A DNA stretch of 64,000 nucleotides from Streptomyces cinerochromogenes (GCF_014648635.1 NZ_BMRM01000012.1:242825-306824); one strand, 5' to 3'; positions 17,601 through 25,059 are shown, counted from the stretch's first letter. The notes: generated from the sequence alone by a model not told the origin. Made by a program: numbers and translations.

Positions 17601-18322
17601 CCCCTGCCTCCCTCACCCCGGAGGAGGCCCGCACCGTCGCCTCCTGGGACCGTGACCTGGACGCGCTCACCGGAGAGCTGCTGCGTGCCCGGCAGACCGT
17701 CACCGACGTGCCCCTGCCCGCCACCCTCACCGCCTCCCAGCTGCTGCGGCTCGCCGAGGACCCGGACGGGCTCGCGCAGGAACTCGCGCGCCCCATGCCG
17801 CGCCCCCCGCAACCGGCCGCGCGCCGGGGCACCCGGTTCCACGCATGGGTGGAAGCCCGCTTCGAGGAGCTGACGCTGCCCCTGCTGGAGCCGGACGAGC
17901 TGCCCGGCAGCGACGCCGAGATCGCCGACGAACGCGACCTGGAAGCCCTCAAGGAGGCCTTCGAACGCACCGAGTACGCCCGGCGCACCCCCTACCGGGT
18001 CGAGGCCCCGTTCCAGCTCACCCTCGCCGGCCGCGTCATCAGAGGCCGCATCGACGCCGTCTACCGGCATGGCGACGGCGACGAGGCGACGTACGAGATC
18101 GTCGACTGGAAGACCAACCGCGCCCACACCGCCGACCCGCTCCAGCTCGCCGTGTACCGGCTGGCCTGGGCCGAGCAGCAGGGCATACCCCCCGAGTCGG
18201 TCACGGCCTCCTTCCTGTACGTACGCAGCGGGGAGGTCGTACGCCCCGAAGGGCTGCCGGACCGGGACGCGCTGGAGCGGCTGCTCACGGGTGAGACGGA
18301 GAGCACACGGGAGGCAAGCTGA
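14603..18322 (+). CDS. adnB: UvrD-family helicase fused to PD-(D/E)XK nuclease (AdnB-like) with an acidic repeat insert
   Basis: A 1239-residue fusion. Walker A is GAGSGKTT (residues 39-46), Walker B is LLDEYQDT near 290, and TAHKSKGLEWD marks helicase motif V near 675. The C-terminal nuclease carries EIVDWKTNR near residue 1165. Between them, residues about 886-960 form a low-complexity acidic stretch made of Tyr-Asp-Glu-Pro/His-Asp-Ala-Pro repeats and Asp runs, followed by a Pro/Val/Gln linker. With the upstream adnA this should form the heterodimeric AdnAB break-resection machine; the nuclease of each subunit cuts one strand in the mycobacterial enzyme. ATG 14603 lies shortly after a -10-like TAGCCT and lacks a Shine-Dalgarno. 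Confidence 0.87.
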   Translation: MSARITDPEQLKQLLGIPFTPEQTACITAPPAPQVIVAGAGSGKTTVMAARVVWLVGTGQVAPEQVLGLTFTNKAAGELAERVRTALVKAGVTDPDALPPPGHHPAATAPRADASWPDPDTPPGEPVISTYHAFAGRLLTDHGLRIGLEPSSRLLADATRYQLAARVLREAPGPYPALTRSFADLVSDLLTLDSELAEHLVDPDELRVWDADLLRTLEGARLTNADLRKVPETAAARRELADLVQRYRTAKRRRDLLDFGDQIALSARLARVPEVGRLLREEFRVVLLDEYQDTSVAQRVLLAGLFGGGTGHPVTAVGDPCQAIYGWRGASVANLDDFPDHFPHADGRPATRQALSENRRSGGRLLDLANGLAEPLRAMHAGVEALRPAPGAEYDGTVRCALLPTHAEEIDWIADSLAHLVRTGTPPGEIAVLCRTATDFAEIQGALVARDVPVEVVGLSGLLHLPEIADLVAVCEVLQDPGANAALVRLLTGPRWRIGPRDLALLGRRARLLVAHARVDAADDPDRRLAAAVEGVDPAEVISLADALDTFLEGSSEEGDDGLPFSPDARVRFARLAAELRDLRRSLSDPLMDVLHRVLAVTGLEVELSASPHALAARRRETLSNFLDVAASFAASDGEATLLAFLGFLRTAAQYEKGLDNALPGGENTVKVLTAHKSKGLEWDVVAVPGLVTGTFPSAQGREKWTAQAKVLPHALRGDTDTLPDVDSWDARGMKAFHEAMKDHQHTEELRLGYVTFTRPRSLLLGSGHWWGPSQKKPRGPSDFLKALYDHCAAGYGEIEVWADEPAEDEENPALHTATADQVWPLPLDAAALARRRAAAETVLTHLETLAAEPVAPAAPGVPAGRRPALHDPAGDEHPDWPAPPEDDAYGDDPYGDPFTDEPYDEPHDAPYDEPYDEPHDAPYDDFPPEQDLPPYDDVSDDDFDDDFDGDSDENARSAERPVTVQAPRVPQAPHIPQVPHVPHQASAPQDHPRPAEPLPPASLTPEEARTVASWDRDLDALTGELLRARQTVTDVPLPATLTASQLLRLAEDPDGLAQELARPMPRPPQPAARRGTRFHAWVEARFEELTLPLLEPDELPGSDAEIADERDLEALKEAFERTEYARRTPYRVEAPFQLTLAGRVIRGRIDAVYRHGDGDEATYEIVDWKTNRAHTADPLQLAVYRLAWAEQQGIPPESVTASFLYVRSGEVVRPEGLPDRDALERLLTGETESTREAS
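17315..17379 (+). repeat. 36-bp in-frame direct repeat inside adnB
   Basis: A 29-base block starting at 17315 recurs identically at 17351 (period 36 bp, 12 codons), encoding a repeating Tyr-Asp-Glu-Pro-His-Asp-Ala-Pro pattern. Partial copies flank it on both sides. Such a repeat can change copy number without shifting frame. Confidence 0.85.
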
Positions 18323-18375
18323 GTGTGACGAACCGCCCGCCGAGGATGCCGGTGCGGGCGGATAGGCTCGGGACC

Positions 18376-19779
18376 ATGAGCCAGACCCCGGACAGCGCCG
18401 TCCGCACGTACATCGAGCAGCACCGCGCCGCCTTCCTCGACGACCTCGCCGCATGGCTGCGCATCCCCTCCGTGTCGGCCCAGCCCGACCGCGCACCGGA
18501 CGTACGGCGCAGCGCCGACTGGCTCGCCGACAAGCTCCAGGAGACCGGCTTCCCGACCGTCGAGGTCTGGCCGACCCCGGGCGCCCCCGCTGTCTACGCC
18601 GAGTGGCCCTCCGGCGACCCCGAGGCACCCACCGTCCTGGTCTACGGCCACCACGACGTGCAGCCCGCCGCCCGCGAGGACGGCTGGGACAGCGACCCCT
18701 TCGAGCCGGTCGTCCGCGGAAACCGCCTCTACGCGCGCGGGGCCGCCGACGACAAGGGCCAGGTGTTCTTCCACACACTCGGTGTCCGCGCGCACCTCGC
18801 CGCCACCGGCCGCACCGCACCGGCCGTCAACCTCAAGCTGCTCATCGAGGGCGAGGAGGAGTCCGGCTCCCCGCACTTCCGGGCCCTGGTCGAGGAGCGG
18901 GCCGGGCGCCTCGCCGCCGACGCCGTGATCGTCTCCGACACCGGCATGTGGTCCGAGGACACTCCCACCGTGTGCACCGGTATGCGCGGCCTCGCCGAGT
19001 GCGAGATCCGGCTCCACGGCCCCGACCAGGACATCCACTCCGGCTCCTTCGGCGGCGCCGTGCCCAACCCGGCCACCGCCGCCGCCCGCCTGGTCGCCGC
19101 CCTCCACGACGAGCACGCGCGCGTGGCGATCCCCGGCTTCTACGACGGCATCATCGAGCTGACCGACCGCGAGCGCGAACTCTTCGCCGAGCTGCCCTTC
19201 GACGAGGAGCAGTGGCTGCGCACCGCGAAGTCCCACGCCACCCACGGCGAGGCCGGTCACACCACCCTGGAACGCATCTGGGCCCGCCCGACCGCCGAGG
19301 TCAACGGCATCGGCGGCGGCTACCAGGGCCCCGGCAGCAAGACGATCGTCCCCTCCACGGCGATGGTGAAGCTCTCCTTCCGGCTGGTCGCCGGCCAGGA
19401 CCCGGACCACATCGAGAAGGCCGTCCGCGCCTGGGCCGCCGAGCAGGTGCCCGCCGGGATCCGGTACGAGATCGACTTCGGTTCGGCCACCCGCCCCTGC
19501 CTGACCCCGCTCGACCACCCCGCGCTCCAGTCGGTGGTCCGCGCCATGGGCCGCGCCTTCGAGGGGCCCGTCCGCTTCACCCGGGAAGGCGGCTCCGGAC
19601 CCTCCGCCGACCTCCAGGAGATCCTCGGCGCCCCCGTCCTTTTCCTGGGCATCTCCGTCCCTTCCGACGGCTGGCACGCGCCCAACGAGAAGGTCGAGCT
19701 GGACCTCCTCCTGAAGGGCGTCGAGACCAGCGCGTACCTGTGGGGTGACCTGGCCCGGAACTGGCGTCCCGCACTCTGA
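18376..19779 (+). CDS. M20 family metallopeptidase (dipeptidase)
   Basis: A 467-residue M20/ArgE-like zinc peptidase. The metal-binding pattern is complete: GHHDVQP (His and Asp), ARGAADDKG (bridging Asp), EGEEESGS (catalytic Glu and metal Glu), VSDTGMW (Asp) and a C-terminal GWHAPNE (His). The dimerisation or lid domain lies between about residues 200 and 330. It should hydrolyse dipeptides or related amide bonds in the cytosol; the real substrate is unknown. ATG 18376 is exactly seven bases after TAGGCT (18363-18368), a -10 element, so the transcript is probably leaderless. It sits between adnB and nudC. Confidence 0.9.
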   Translation: MSQTPDSAVRTYIEQHRAAFLDDLAAWLRIPSVSAQPDRAPDVRRSADWLADKLQETGFPTVEVWPTPGAPAVYAEWPSGDPEAPTVLVYGHHDVQPAAREDGWDSDPFEPVVRGNRLYARGAADDKGQVFFHTLGVRAHLAATGRTAPAVNLKLLIEGEEESGSPHFRALVEERAGRLAADAVIVSDTGMWSEDTPTVCTGMRGLAECEIRLHGPDQDIHSGSFGGAVPNPATAAARLVAALHDEHARVAIPGFYDGIIELTDRERELFAELPFDEEQWLRTAKSHATHGEAGHTTLERIWARPTAEVNGIGGGYQGPGSKTIVPSTAMVKLSFRLVAGQDPDHIEKAVRAWAAEQVPAGIRYEIDFGSATRPCLTPLDHPALQSVVRAMGRAFEGPVRFTREGGSGPSADLQEILGAPVLFLGISVPSDGWHAPNEKVELDLLLKGVETSAYLWGDLARNWRPAL

Positions 19780-19934
19780 CCGGCCGGCGCCGTACGGAAG
19801 GGCACCGCGCGCGGGGCACACTGGATGCACCGCCCCGCCCGCCCCGGCCGCTCCCGGCCCGGTGCCCGCCCGCCCACGTCCCGCCGAACCGCCCGCCGAA
19901 AGAACCGCCGTTACTGGGGGAGTTGGAAGCACCC

Positions 19935-20879
19935 GTGACCACCTGGACCGACGACACAGCCGACCGACCCATCTCGCTGACCGCCCCGAGCGGCATCGAC
20001 CGCGCCGCCCACCACCGGCTGGACGAGGCCTGGCTCGCGGCGGCGTGGAGCCACCCCACCACCCGCTGTTTCGTGGTCTCAGGCGGCCAGGTACTGATCG
20101 ACGAGACCCCGGAGGGCCGGACGGAACTCGTCATGACGCCGTCCTTCGAGGCCCCGCTCACCGAGGCGCACCGCTACTTCCTCGGCATCGACGAGGACGG
20201 CGTCAGCTACTTCGCGCTCCAGAAGGACTCGCTGCCCGGCCGTATCGACCAGTCCGCTCGTCCGGCGGGACTGCGCGAGGCCGGCCTGCTGCTGTCGCCG
20301 CGCGACGCCGGGCTCATGGTCCACGCGGTCGGCCTGGAGAACTGGCAGCGCACCCACCGCTTCTGCTCCCGCTGCGGCGAGCGCACCGTCATCGCGGCGG
20401 CCGGCCACATCCGCCGCTGCCCGGCCTGCGGCGCCGAACACTACCCGCGCACCGACCCGGCCGTGATCATGGCGGTCACCGACGAGGACGACCGCATCCT
20501 GCTCGGCCGCCAGGTGCACTGGCCCGAGGGCCGCTTCTCCACGCTCGCCGGGTTCGTCGAGCCCGGTGAGTCCATCGAGCAGGCGGTGCGCCGCGAGGTG
20601 TCCGAGGAGGTCGGGGTCACCGTCGGCCAGGTCGAGTACGTCGCCAGCCAGCCCTGGCCCTTCCCGTCCAGCCTGATGCTCGGCTTCATGGCCCGCGCCA
20701 CCTCCACCGAGATCGACGTCGACGGGGACGAGATCCACGAGGCCCGCTGGTTCTCCCGCGAGGAGCTCCACGCGGCGTTCGAGTCCGGCGAGGTGCTGCC
20801 GCCCTACGGCATCTCCATCGCGGCCCGCCTGATCGAGATGTGGTACGGCAAGCCGCTGCCGACCCGCAGCTTCGTCTGA
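19935..20879 (+). CDS. nudC: NudC: NAD(H) diphosphatase / NAD-RNA decapping Nudix hydrolase
   Basis: About 314 residues from GTG 19935 (preceded by GGAAG); a TTG at 19923 would add four residues. The zinc ribbon has two Cys pairs, CSRCG and CPACG, about 15 residues apart. The Nudix box is GFVEPGESIEQAVRREVSEE, and the NudC-specific SQPWPFPSS motif follows about 15 residues later. The enzyme splits NADH into NMNH and AMP and removes NAD caps from RNA. A hairpin terminator follows the stop. Its neighbours (mycoredoxin, uvrD2, wblC) recur beside nudC in mycobacteria, which suggests a conserved redox/stress cluster. Confidence 0.93.
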   Translation: MTTWTDDTADRPISLTAPSGIDRAAHHRLDEAWLAAAWSHPTTRCFVVSGGQVLIDETPEGRTELVMTPSFEAPLTEAHRYFLGIDEDGVSYFALQKDSLPGRIDQSARPAGLREAGLLLSPRDAGLMVHAVGLENWQRTHRFCSRCGERTVIAAAGHIRRCPACGAEHYPRTDPAVIMAVTDEDDRILLGRQVHWPEGRFSTLAGFVEPGESIEQAVRREVSEEVGVTVGQVEYVASQPWPFPSSLMLGFMARATSTEIDVDGDEIHEARWFSREELHAAFESGEVLPPYGISIAARLIEMWYGKPLPTRSFV

Positions 20880-20925
20880 GACGGCGAGCCCCGTCCGGGA
20901 CGGGGCCGGACCGGGGAAACAGCGA

Positions 20926-20965
20926 ACGGCGGCCCCTGAGCCCTTCCGGGCTCGGGAGCCGCCGT
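20926..20965. terminator. Bidirectional hairpin between nudC and the mycoredoxin gene
   Basis: An 18-bp stem (20926-20943 with 20948-20965, one mismatch and one G-U pair) and a TTCC loop lie between convergent stops at 20879 and 20982. It should end both transcripts. Confidence 0.8.
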
Positions 20966-20981
20966 CCGGCGCAGCCCGTGC

Positions 20982-21224
20982 TTACGCGGCGAGCTTCTGC
21001 TTGACCTGGGCCAGCGACGGGTTCGTCATGGTGGACCCGTCCGCGAAGAGCACGGTCGGGACGGTCTGGTTGCCGCCGTTCGCCTTCTCCACGAAAGCGG
21101 CGGACTCGGGGTCCTGCTCGATGTTGATCTCGGTGTAGGCGATGCCCTCCCGGTCCAGCTGGCTCTTCAGCCGCCGGCAGTAGCCGCACCAAGTCGTGCT
21201 GTACATCGTCACAGTGCCCTGCAT
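20982..21224 (-). CDS. Mycoredoxin (Mrx1-type, glutaredoxin fold)
   Basis: An 80-residue glutaredoxin-fold protein with the redox motif TTWCGYCRRL near residues 10-19, the cis-Pro segment QTVPTVLF and a Gly-containing substrate groove. The CGYC active site and size are those of mycoredoxin-1, which reduces protein-mycothiol mixed disulfides in the cytosol of actinobacteria, the counterpart of glutaredoxin with glutathione. The start is ATG 21224, with a GAGGAG ribosome site about nine bases upstream. A perfect SigR promoter lies upstream, so expression should rise with disulfide stress. It lies between nudC and uvrD2, the same company it keeps in mycobacteria. Confidence 0.92.
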   Translation of the reverse strand: MQGTVTMYSTTWCGYCRRLKSQLDREGIAYTEINIEQDPESAAFVEKANGGNQTVPTVLFADGSTMTNPSLAQVKQKLAA

Positions 21225-21269
21225 CTCTCGCGCTCCTCAGGCAGCTCGGAAAAGGTCGTCCAGGGGGAG

Positions 21270-21296
21270 AACGTAAGCGACCGGCCCGCCATTCCC
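21270..21296 (-). promoter_or_regulatory. Perfect SigR promoter for the mycoredoxin gene (GGGAAT-N18-GTT)
   Basis: On the minus strand GGGAAT (21296-21291) is followed after exactly 18 bases by GTT (21272-21270). This matches the SigR consensus at every conserved position. Transcription should begin near 21262, about 38 bases before the mycoredoxin ATG. Confidence 0.88.
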
Positions 21297-21426
21297 GGCA
21301 GGGGTATCCCCCCGCCGGAGGGACACCCGCCGCATCCGTGTGACACCGGCCGCATTAGTACGACTGCGAGCCCCCGCCTGTGGACAACCGACGCAGCCGT
21401 CCCGGCCGACCTGGCAGCATGGCGGT

Positions 21427-23622
21427 GTGACAGCAGCAACGCACTCCCCCCTCTTCCCGCAGGCACCGGACACGGCCGACGCGGTGCTCGAAGGGCTCGA
21501 CCCCGAGCAGCGCGAGGTCGCCACCTCCCTGCACGGTCCGGTGTGCGTCCTGGCCGGAGCGGGCACGGGCAAGACCCGGGCGATCACCCACCGCATCGCC
21601 TACGGAGTGCGGTCCGGCATCCTGCCCGCGTCCAGTGTGCTCGCCGTCACCTTCACCAACCGCGCCGCCGGAGAGATGCGCGGCCGGCTGCGCCAGCTCG
21701 GTGCCCATGGCGTCCAGGCCCGCACCTTCCACTCCGCGGCTCTGCGTCAGCTCCAGTACTTCTGGCCGAAAGCGATCGGTGGCTCCCTGCCCCGGATCGT
21801 CGACCGCAAGATCCAACTCGTCGCCGACGCGGCCGCCGTCCTCGGCACCCGCCTCGACCGCAACGAGCTGCGGGACGTGACCGCCGAGATCGAATGGTCC
21901 AAGGTCACCCAGACCGTCCCCGCCGACTACCCGTACGCTGCCGCGAAGGCCGGCCGCGAGGTCCCCCGCGACCCGGCCGAGATCGCCCACCTCTACGCGG
22001 CCTACGAGGACCTCAAGCGCGACCGCTCGGTCATCGACTTCGAAGACGTCCTGCTGCTGACCGTCGCCATCCTCCAGGACCGGCACGACATCGCCGAACA
22101 GGTCCGCACCCAGTACCAGCACTTCGTCGTGGACGAGTACCAGGACGTCAGCCCGCTGCAGCAGCGGCTGCTCGATCTCTGGCTCGGCGACCGGGACAAC
22201 CTGTGCGTCGTCGGTGACGCCAGCCAGACCATCTACTCGTTCACGGGAGCAACTCCCGACCACCTCCTCGACTTCCGCCTCAAGCACCCCGGCGCCACCG
22301 TCGTCAAGCTGGTCCGCGACTACCGCTCCACCCCCCAGGTGGTCCGCCTCGCCAACGGCCTGCTCGCCCAGGCCCGCGGCCGCGCCGCCGACCACCGGCT
22401 GGAACTCGTCTCCCAGCGCCCCCCGGGCCCGGAACCCGTCTACACCGAGTACACCGACGAGCCCGCCGAGGCCGAGGGCGCCGCCCGCCGCATCCGCGAG
22501 CTGATCGACGCCGGTGTCCCCGCCGCCGAGATCGCCGTCCTGTTCCGTACGAACTCCCAGTCCGAGACCTACGAGCAGGCCCTCGCCGACGCCGGTGTCC
22601 CGTACCAGCTGCGCGGGGCCGAACGCTTCTTCGACCGGCCCGAGATCCGCAAGGCAGGCATCGCCCTGCGCGGCGCCGCCCGCTTCGGCGGCAACGACTC
22701 CCTCCTCGACGAAGCCGTCGACCTGCCCTCCCAGGTGCGCGCCGTCCTCTCCGGCGAAGGCTGGACCAGCGAACCCCCCGCCGGATCCGGCGCCGTCAGA
22801 GAACGCTGGGAATCCCTGGCCGCGCTGGTCAGCCTCGCCCACGACATCGCCGCCGCCCGGCCCACCGCCACCCTCGCCGACTTCGTGACCGAACTGGACG
22901 AGCGGGCCAACGCCCAGCACGCCCCCACCGTCCAGGGCGTCACCCTCGCCTCCCTGCACGCCGCCAAGGGCCTGGAGTGGGATGTCGTCTTCCTCGTCGG
23001 CGTCGCCGAAGGCATGCTGCCCATCACCTACGCCCGCACCGACGAACAGATCGAGGAGGAACGCCGCCTCCTCTACGTCGGCGTGACCCGCGCCCGGGAA
23101 CGCCTCCACCTCTCCTGGGCCCTGTCCCGCTCACCCGGCGGGCGCCCCAACCGCCGGCCGAGCCGCTTCCTCGACGGGCTGCGCTCCGGCACCACCCCCA
23201 CCGTCGGCCACACGGGCGCCGGCGCCGGCGGAGGCGTCGAGCACGGGATCACCGCGAGGACCACCCCAGCCCCCCGGCGCGTCCAGCGCACTCCGGCCCG
23301 CTGCCGGGTCTGCGGCCGCACGCTCACCGACGCGGGCGAAATGAAGCTGATGCGCTGCGAGGACTGCCCCTCGGACATGGACGAGGGGCTCTACGAGCGG
23401 CTCCGGGACTGGCGGTCCGTCCAGGCCGAGCGCAGCGGCCAGCCGGACTTCTGCGTCTTCACCGACCGGACGCTCATGGCCATCGCCGAGGCCTGCCCCG
23501 AAAGTCCCGCCGAACTGGCCCGCATCCCCGGCGTCCTCAGCCGCAAGCTGCGCAGCTACGGAGCCGACGTTCTGGCCATCTGCGCAGGTCGACAGCCCGG
23601 CGCAGACGACGGGAACGACTGA
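21427..23622 (+). CDS. uvrD2: UvrD2: superfamily 1A DNA helicase with tetracysteine and HRDC domains
   Basis: About 731 residues from GTG 21427. The helicase core has Walker A GAGTGKTR near residues 42-49, DEYQDVSP (Walker B) near 236 and GDASQTIYSF near 262. The C-terminal part has two Cys pairs, CRVCGRTL and CEDC, which form the tetracysteine motif of mycobacterial UvrD2, and an HRDC domain in the last 70 residues. It should unwind DNA 3' to 5' in repair. A -10-like CAGCAT ends six bases before the GTG, suggesting a leaderless transcript. The gene is divergent from the mycoredoxin gene and upstream of wblC, as in mycobacteria. Confidence 0.92.
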   Translation: MTAATHSPLFPQAPDTADAVLEGLDPEQREVATSLHGPVCVLAGAGTGKTRAITHRIAYGVRSGILPASSVLAVTFTNRAAGEMRGRLRQLGAHGVQARTFHSAALRQLQYFWPKAIGGSLPRIVDRKIQLVADAAAVLGTRLDRNELRDVTAEIEWSKVTQTVPADYPYAAAKAGREVPRDPAEIAHLYAAYEDLKRDRSVIDFEDVLLLTVAILQDRHDIAEQVRTQYQHFVVDEYQDVSPLQQRLLDLWLGDRDNLCVVGDASQTIYSFTGATPDHLLDFRLKHPGATVVKLVRDYRSTPQVVRLANGLLAQARGRAADHRLELVSQRPPGPEPVYTEYTDEPAEAEGAARRIRELIDAGVPAAEIAVLFRTNSQSETYEQALADAGVPYQLRGAERFFDRPEIRKAGIALRGAARFGGNDSLLDEAVDLPSQVRAVLSGEGWTSEPPAGSGAVRERWESLAALVSLAHDIAAARPTATLADFVTELDERANAQHAPTVQGVTLASLHAAKGLEWDVVFLVGVAEGMLPITYARTDEQIEEERRLLYVGVTRARERLHLSWALSRSPGGRPNRRPSRFLDGLRSGTTPTVGHTGAGAGGGVEHGITARTTPAPRRVQRTPARCRVCGRTLTDAGEMKLMRCEDCPSDMDEGLYERLRDWRSVQAERSGQPDFCVFTDRTLMAIAEACPESPAELARIPGVLSRKLRSYGADVLAICAGRQPGADDGND

Positions 23623-23634
23623 TGCGAACTCGTC

Positions 23635-23675
23635 GAAAAAATAGTTTGCGCATGCCCCGGCAATCCCCATAGGTT
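23635..23675 (+). promoter_or_regulatory. wblC promoter with AT-rich WblC target element
   Basis: TTGCGC (23646-23651) and TAGGTT (23670-23675) are separated by 18 bases, giving a main-sigma promoter with a start near 23682. An unusual AT-rich block (23635-23645) touches the -35, the hallmark of WhiB7/WblC-activated promoters, so positive autoregulation is likely. Confidence 0.75.
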
Positions 23676-23680
23676 CTAGG

Positions 23681-23718
23681 CACGGAAGCAGCGGCCTTCT
23701 CGAAGGCACGGTTCCGTG
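23681..23718 (+). promoter_or_regulatory. Nested hairpin at the 5' end of the wblC leader
   Basis: GCCTTC/GAAGGC (23694-23699 with 23702-23707) is enclosed by CACGGA/TCCGTG (23681-23686 with 23713-23718). It would form at the very start of the wblC transcript and may stabilise the leader RNA. Confidence 0.5.
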
Positions 23719-23785
23719 TTGTACTTGCATATCCGAACGGACTGGCTCATCCCAGTCCCAGAGACGCCGAGAGGAGGCGAGTCCA

Positions 23786-24109
23786 GTGATCAGCATCAAC
23801 ATCAGCACCACCGTCAGCACGGCCAAACTGACCGATCGCTCGACCGTCTCCACGTGCATGCTCGGCGCCTCGAACCAGGGCACCGGTCTGTCCGGCATCC
23901 GTGCCGTGCGTCCGGCGTCCTCCCCTGCCCTCGCGGGTCTTCCCATCCGTGAGCGCAATGAGCGACCGACCAAGGCACTGGAAGCGGTAGCGGCACAGGC
24001 ACACGCCTATGCCTTTGCGGCGGCCGGTGCCGGATTCCGGAAGCAGACGACGCACCACCACCTGATGTGGGCCTTCCGTGGGCCAGAACCCTGGAGTGAT
24101 CCAGCCTGA
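23786..24109 (+). CDS. wblC upstream regulatory ORF (107 codons)
   Basis: GTG 23786 is preceded by a near-ideal ribosome site GAGGAGG (23771-23777), unusually strong for this region. The 107-residue product has no known domain. Close to its end is MWAFRG; a Trp-Ala-Phe type motif is known in the upstream ORFs of whiB7/wblC leaders, where ribosome stalling or slow translation lets RNA polymerase pass an attenuator. The stop codon (24107-24109) lies inside a perfect hairpin (24104-24122), and an intrinsic terminator follows 24 bases later. The ORF is therefore best read as a translation sensor rather than a gene for a working protein. Confidence 0.78.
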   Translation: MISINISTTVSTAKLTDRSTVSTCMLGASNQGTGLSGIRAVRPASSPALAGLPIRERNERPTKALEAVAAQAHAYAFAAAGAGFRKQTTHHHLMWAFRGPEPWSDPA

Positions 24110-24122
24110 TCGCCGATCAGGC
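24104..24122 (+). promoter_or_regulatory. Hairpin over the uORF stop codon in the wblC leader
   Basis: A perfect 8-bp stem (24104-24111 with 24115-24122, loop GCC) covers the stop codon of the upstream ORF. It can form only when ribosomes are absent or paused upstream, so it is a good candidate for a switching stem in the attenuation mechanism. Confidence 0.65.
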
Positions 24123-24132
24123 CGGCGCCTTC

Positions 24133-24174
24133 AGGGCCGCGGAACCCCATCCGGGATCCGCGGCCCTTCTGTTT
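24133..24174 (+). terminator. Intrinsic attenuator in the wblC leader
   Basis: A perfect 11-bp stem (24133-24143 with 24157-24167) with a 13-base loop is followed by TCTGTTTT (24168-24174), one of the few clear U tracts in the window. It lies 24 bases after the upstream ORF and 105 bases before wblC, as expected of a premature terminator. Confidence 0.88.
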
Positions 24175-24279
24175 TCCCCGAACGGGGACGACGGAGCGAA
24201 GGGGCCTCGGGACAAGGAACCCGGTACCAAGCCGACACCCGGTCAACCGGCCGGAACGACCAGACGAGGAAGACCAATC

Positions 24280-24648
24280 GTGCAACTCGAAGCGCACGCC
24301 CCGTCCGTACCGCCTTCGCAAACGATCCCCCCGCCCGGCCTCACGGAGGACTCCACCTTGACCCCCCTCACCGCGCTCACCGCGCTCGACGACGCCATCG
24401 AGAACCTGGGCGTACCCGTCCCCTGCCGCTCCTACGACCCGGAGGTCTTCTTCGCCGAGTCGCCCGCGGACGTCGAGTACGCCAAGTCCCTCTGCCGTAC
24501 CTGCCCGCTGATCGAGGCCTGCCTCGCCGGCGCCAAGGAGCGGCGTGAGCCCTGGGGCGTCTGGGGTGGCGAGCTGTTCGTCCAGGGTGTCGTCGTCGCC
24601 CGGAAGCGGCCGCGTGGCCGCCCGCGCAAGAACCCGGTCACGGCATGA
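24280..24648 (+). CDS. wblC: WblC (WhiB7): Fe-S transcription factor for intrinsic antibiotic resistance
   Basis: A 122-residue Wbl protein. The four cluster-binding Cys are at 49, 72, 75 and 81 (CRTCPLIEAC), followed by the GVWGG turn at 93-97 and a C-terminal AT-hook (RGRPRKN, about 112-118), which together define the WhiB7/WblC subclass. The protein binds a [4Fe-4S] cluster, works with the main sigma factor and activates resistance genes such as ribosome protection, efflux and modification functions when translation is inhibited. Start GTG 24280 has GAGGAAG 9 bases upstream. Expression is controlled by the leader described at 23635-24174. The stop overlaps the next start (ATGA). Confidence 0.96.
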   Translation: MQLEAHAPSVPPSQTIPPPGLTEDSTLTPLTALTALDDAIENLGVPVPCRSYDPEVFFAESPADVEYAKSLCRTCPLIEACLAGAKERREPWGVWGGELFVQGVVVARKRPRGRPRKNPVTA

Positions 24649-24968
24649 ACACCGCAGGAACGATCGACCGCCCCCTCACGCACGACCCCAAGAAGCAGGC
24701 CCCGATGAAGCCGTCCACCAGCGAGCCCGCCGGCTCCGCGACCTCAGACTTCACCACCACCAGCGCCACCGAGGCGCGTCAGAACAGGAACCGAGACATG
24801 CAACTCATGCAAGAAGCCCTGGCTCGTGCGCATATGCACGAGCGACTCCATGAGGCCGTGCACGAACGCCGGGCCATGCGCCTGGCGGTCGCCCAGCGCA
24901 TGCAGCGCCGGGCCGAGCGCGCCTCGCTCCGCGCCCGCCGTGCGCTCGCCATGGCGGTCATGCAGTAA
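24645..24968 (+). CDS. Conserved small Arg/Met-rich helical protein coupled to wblC
   Basis: A 107-residue protein whose ATG (24645) overlaps the wblC stop as ATGA, so it is co-transcribed and probably co-translated with wblC. The first 45 residues are polar and probably disordered. The second half (residues 50-107) is a highly charged helix rich in Met, Arg, Ala and His, with a regular heptad-like spacing that could form a coiled coil. No known domain is recognised. An inner ATG at 24705 gives an 87-residue form. The coupling suggests it acts under the same antibiotic stress as WblC, but the function is unknown. Confidence 0.68.
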   Translation: MNTAGTIDRPLTHDPKKQAPMKPSTSEPAGSATSDFTTTSATEARQNRNRDMQLMQEALARAHMHERLHEAVHERRAMRLAVAQRMQRRAERASLRARRALAMAVMQ

Positions 24969-24990
24969 GAAACACACCTGAGCAGCGGTG

Positions 24991-25010
24991 GCCTCCCGGA
25001 CCCGGGAGGC
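24991..25010 (+). terminator. Short hairpin after the wblC operon
   Basis: An 8-bp perfect stem (24991-24998 with 25003-25010, loop GACC) lies 22 bases after the stop at 24968. A third copy of GCCTCCC at 25014-25020 could compete for pairing. Confidence 0.5.
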
Positions 25011-25019
25011 GAAGCCTCC

Positions 25020-25059
25020 CCGCGGGGGCCGGTCCGGCCGAACGGACCGGCCCCCGCGG
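25020..25059. terminator. 17-bp perfect hairpin between convergent operons
   Basis: A perfect 17-bp stem (25020-25036 with 25043-25059) with a 6-base loop lies between the wblC operon and the ABC1 kinase gene. It is one of the strongest inverted repeats in the window and should stop transcription in both directions. Confidence 0.85.
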
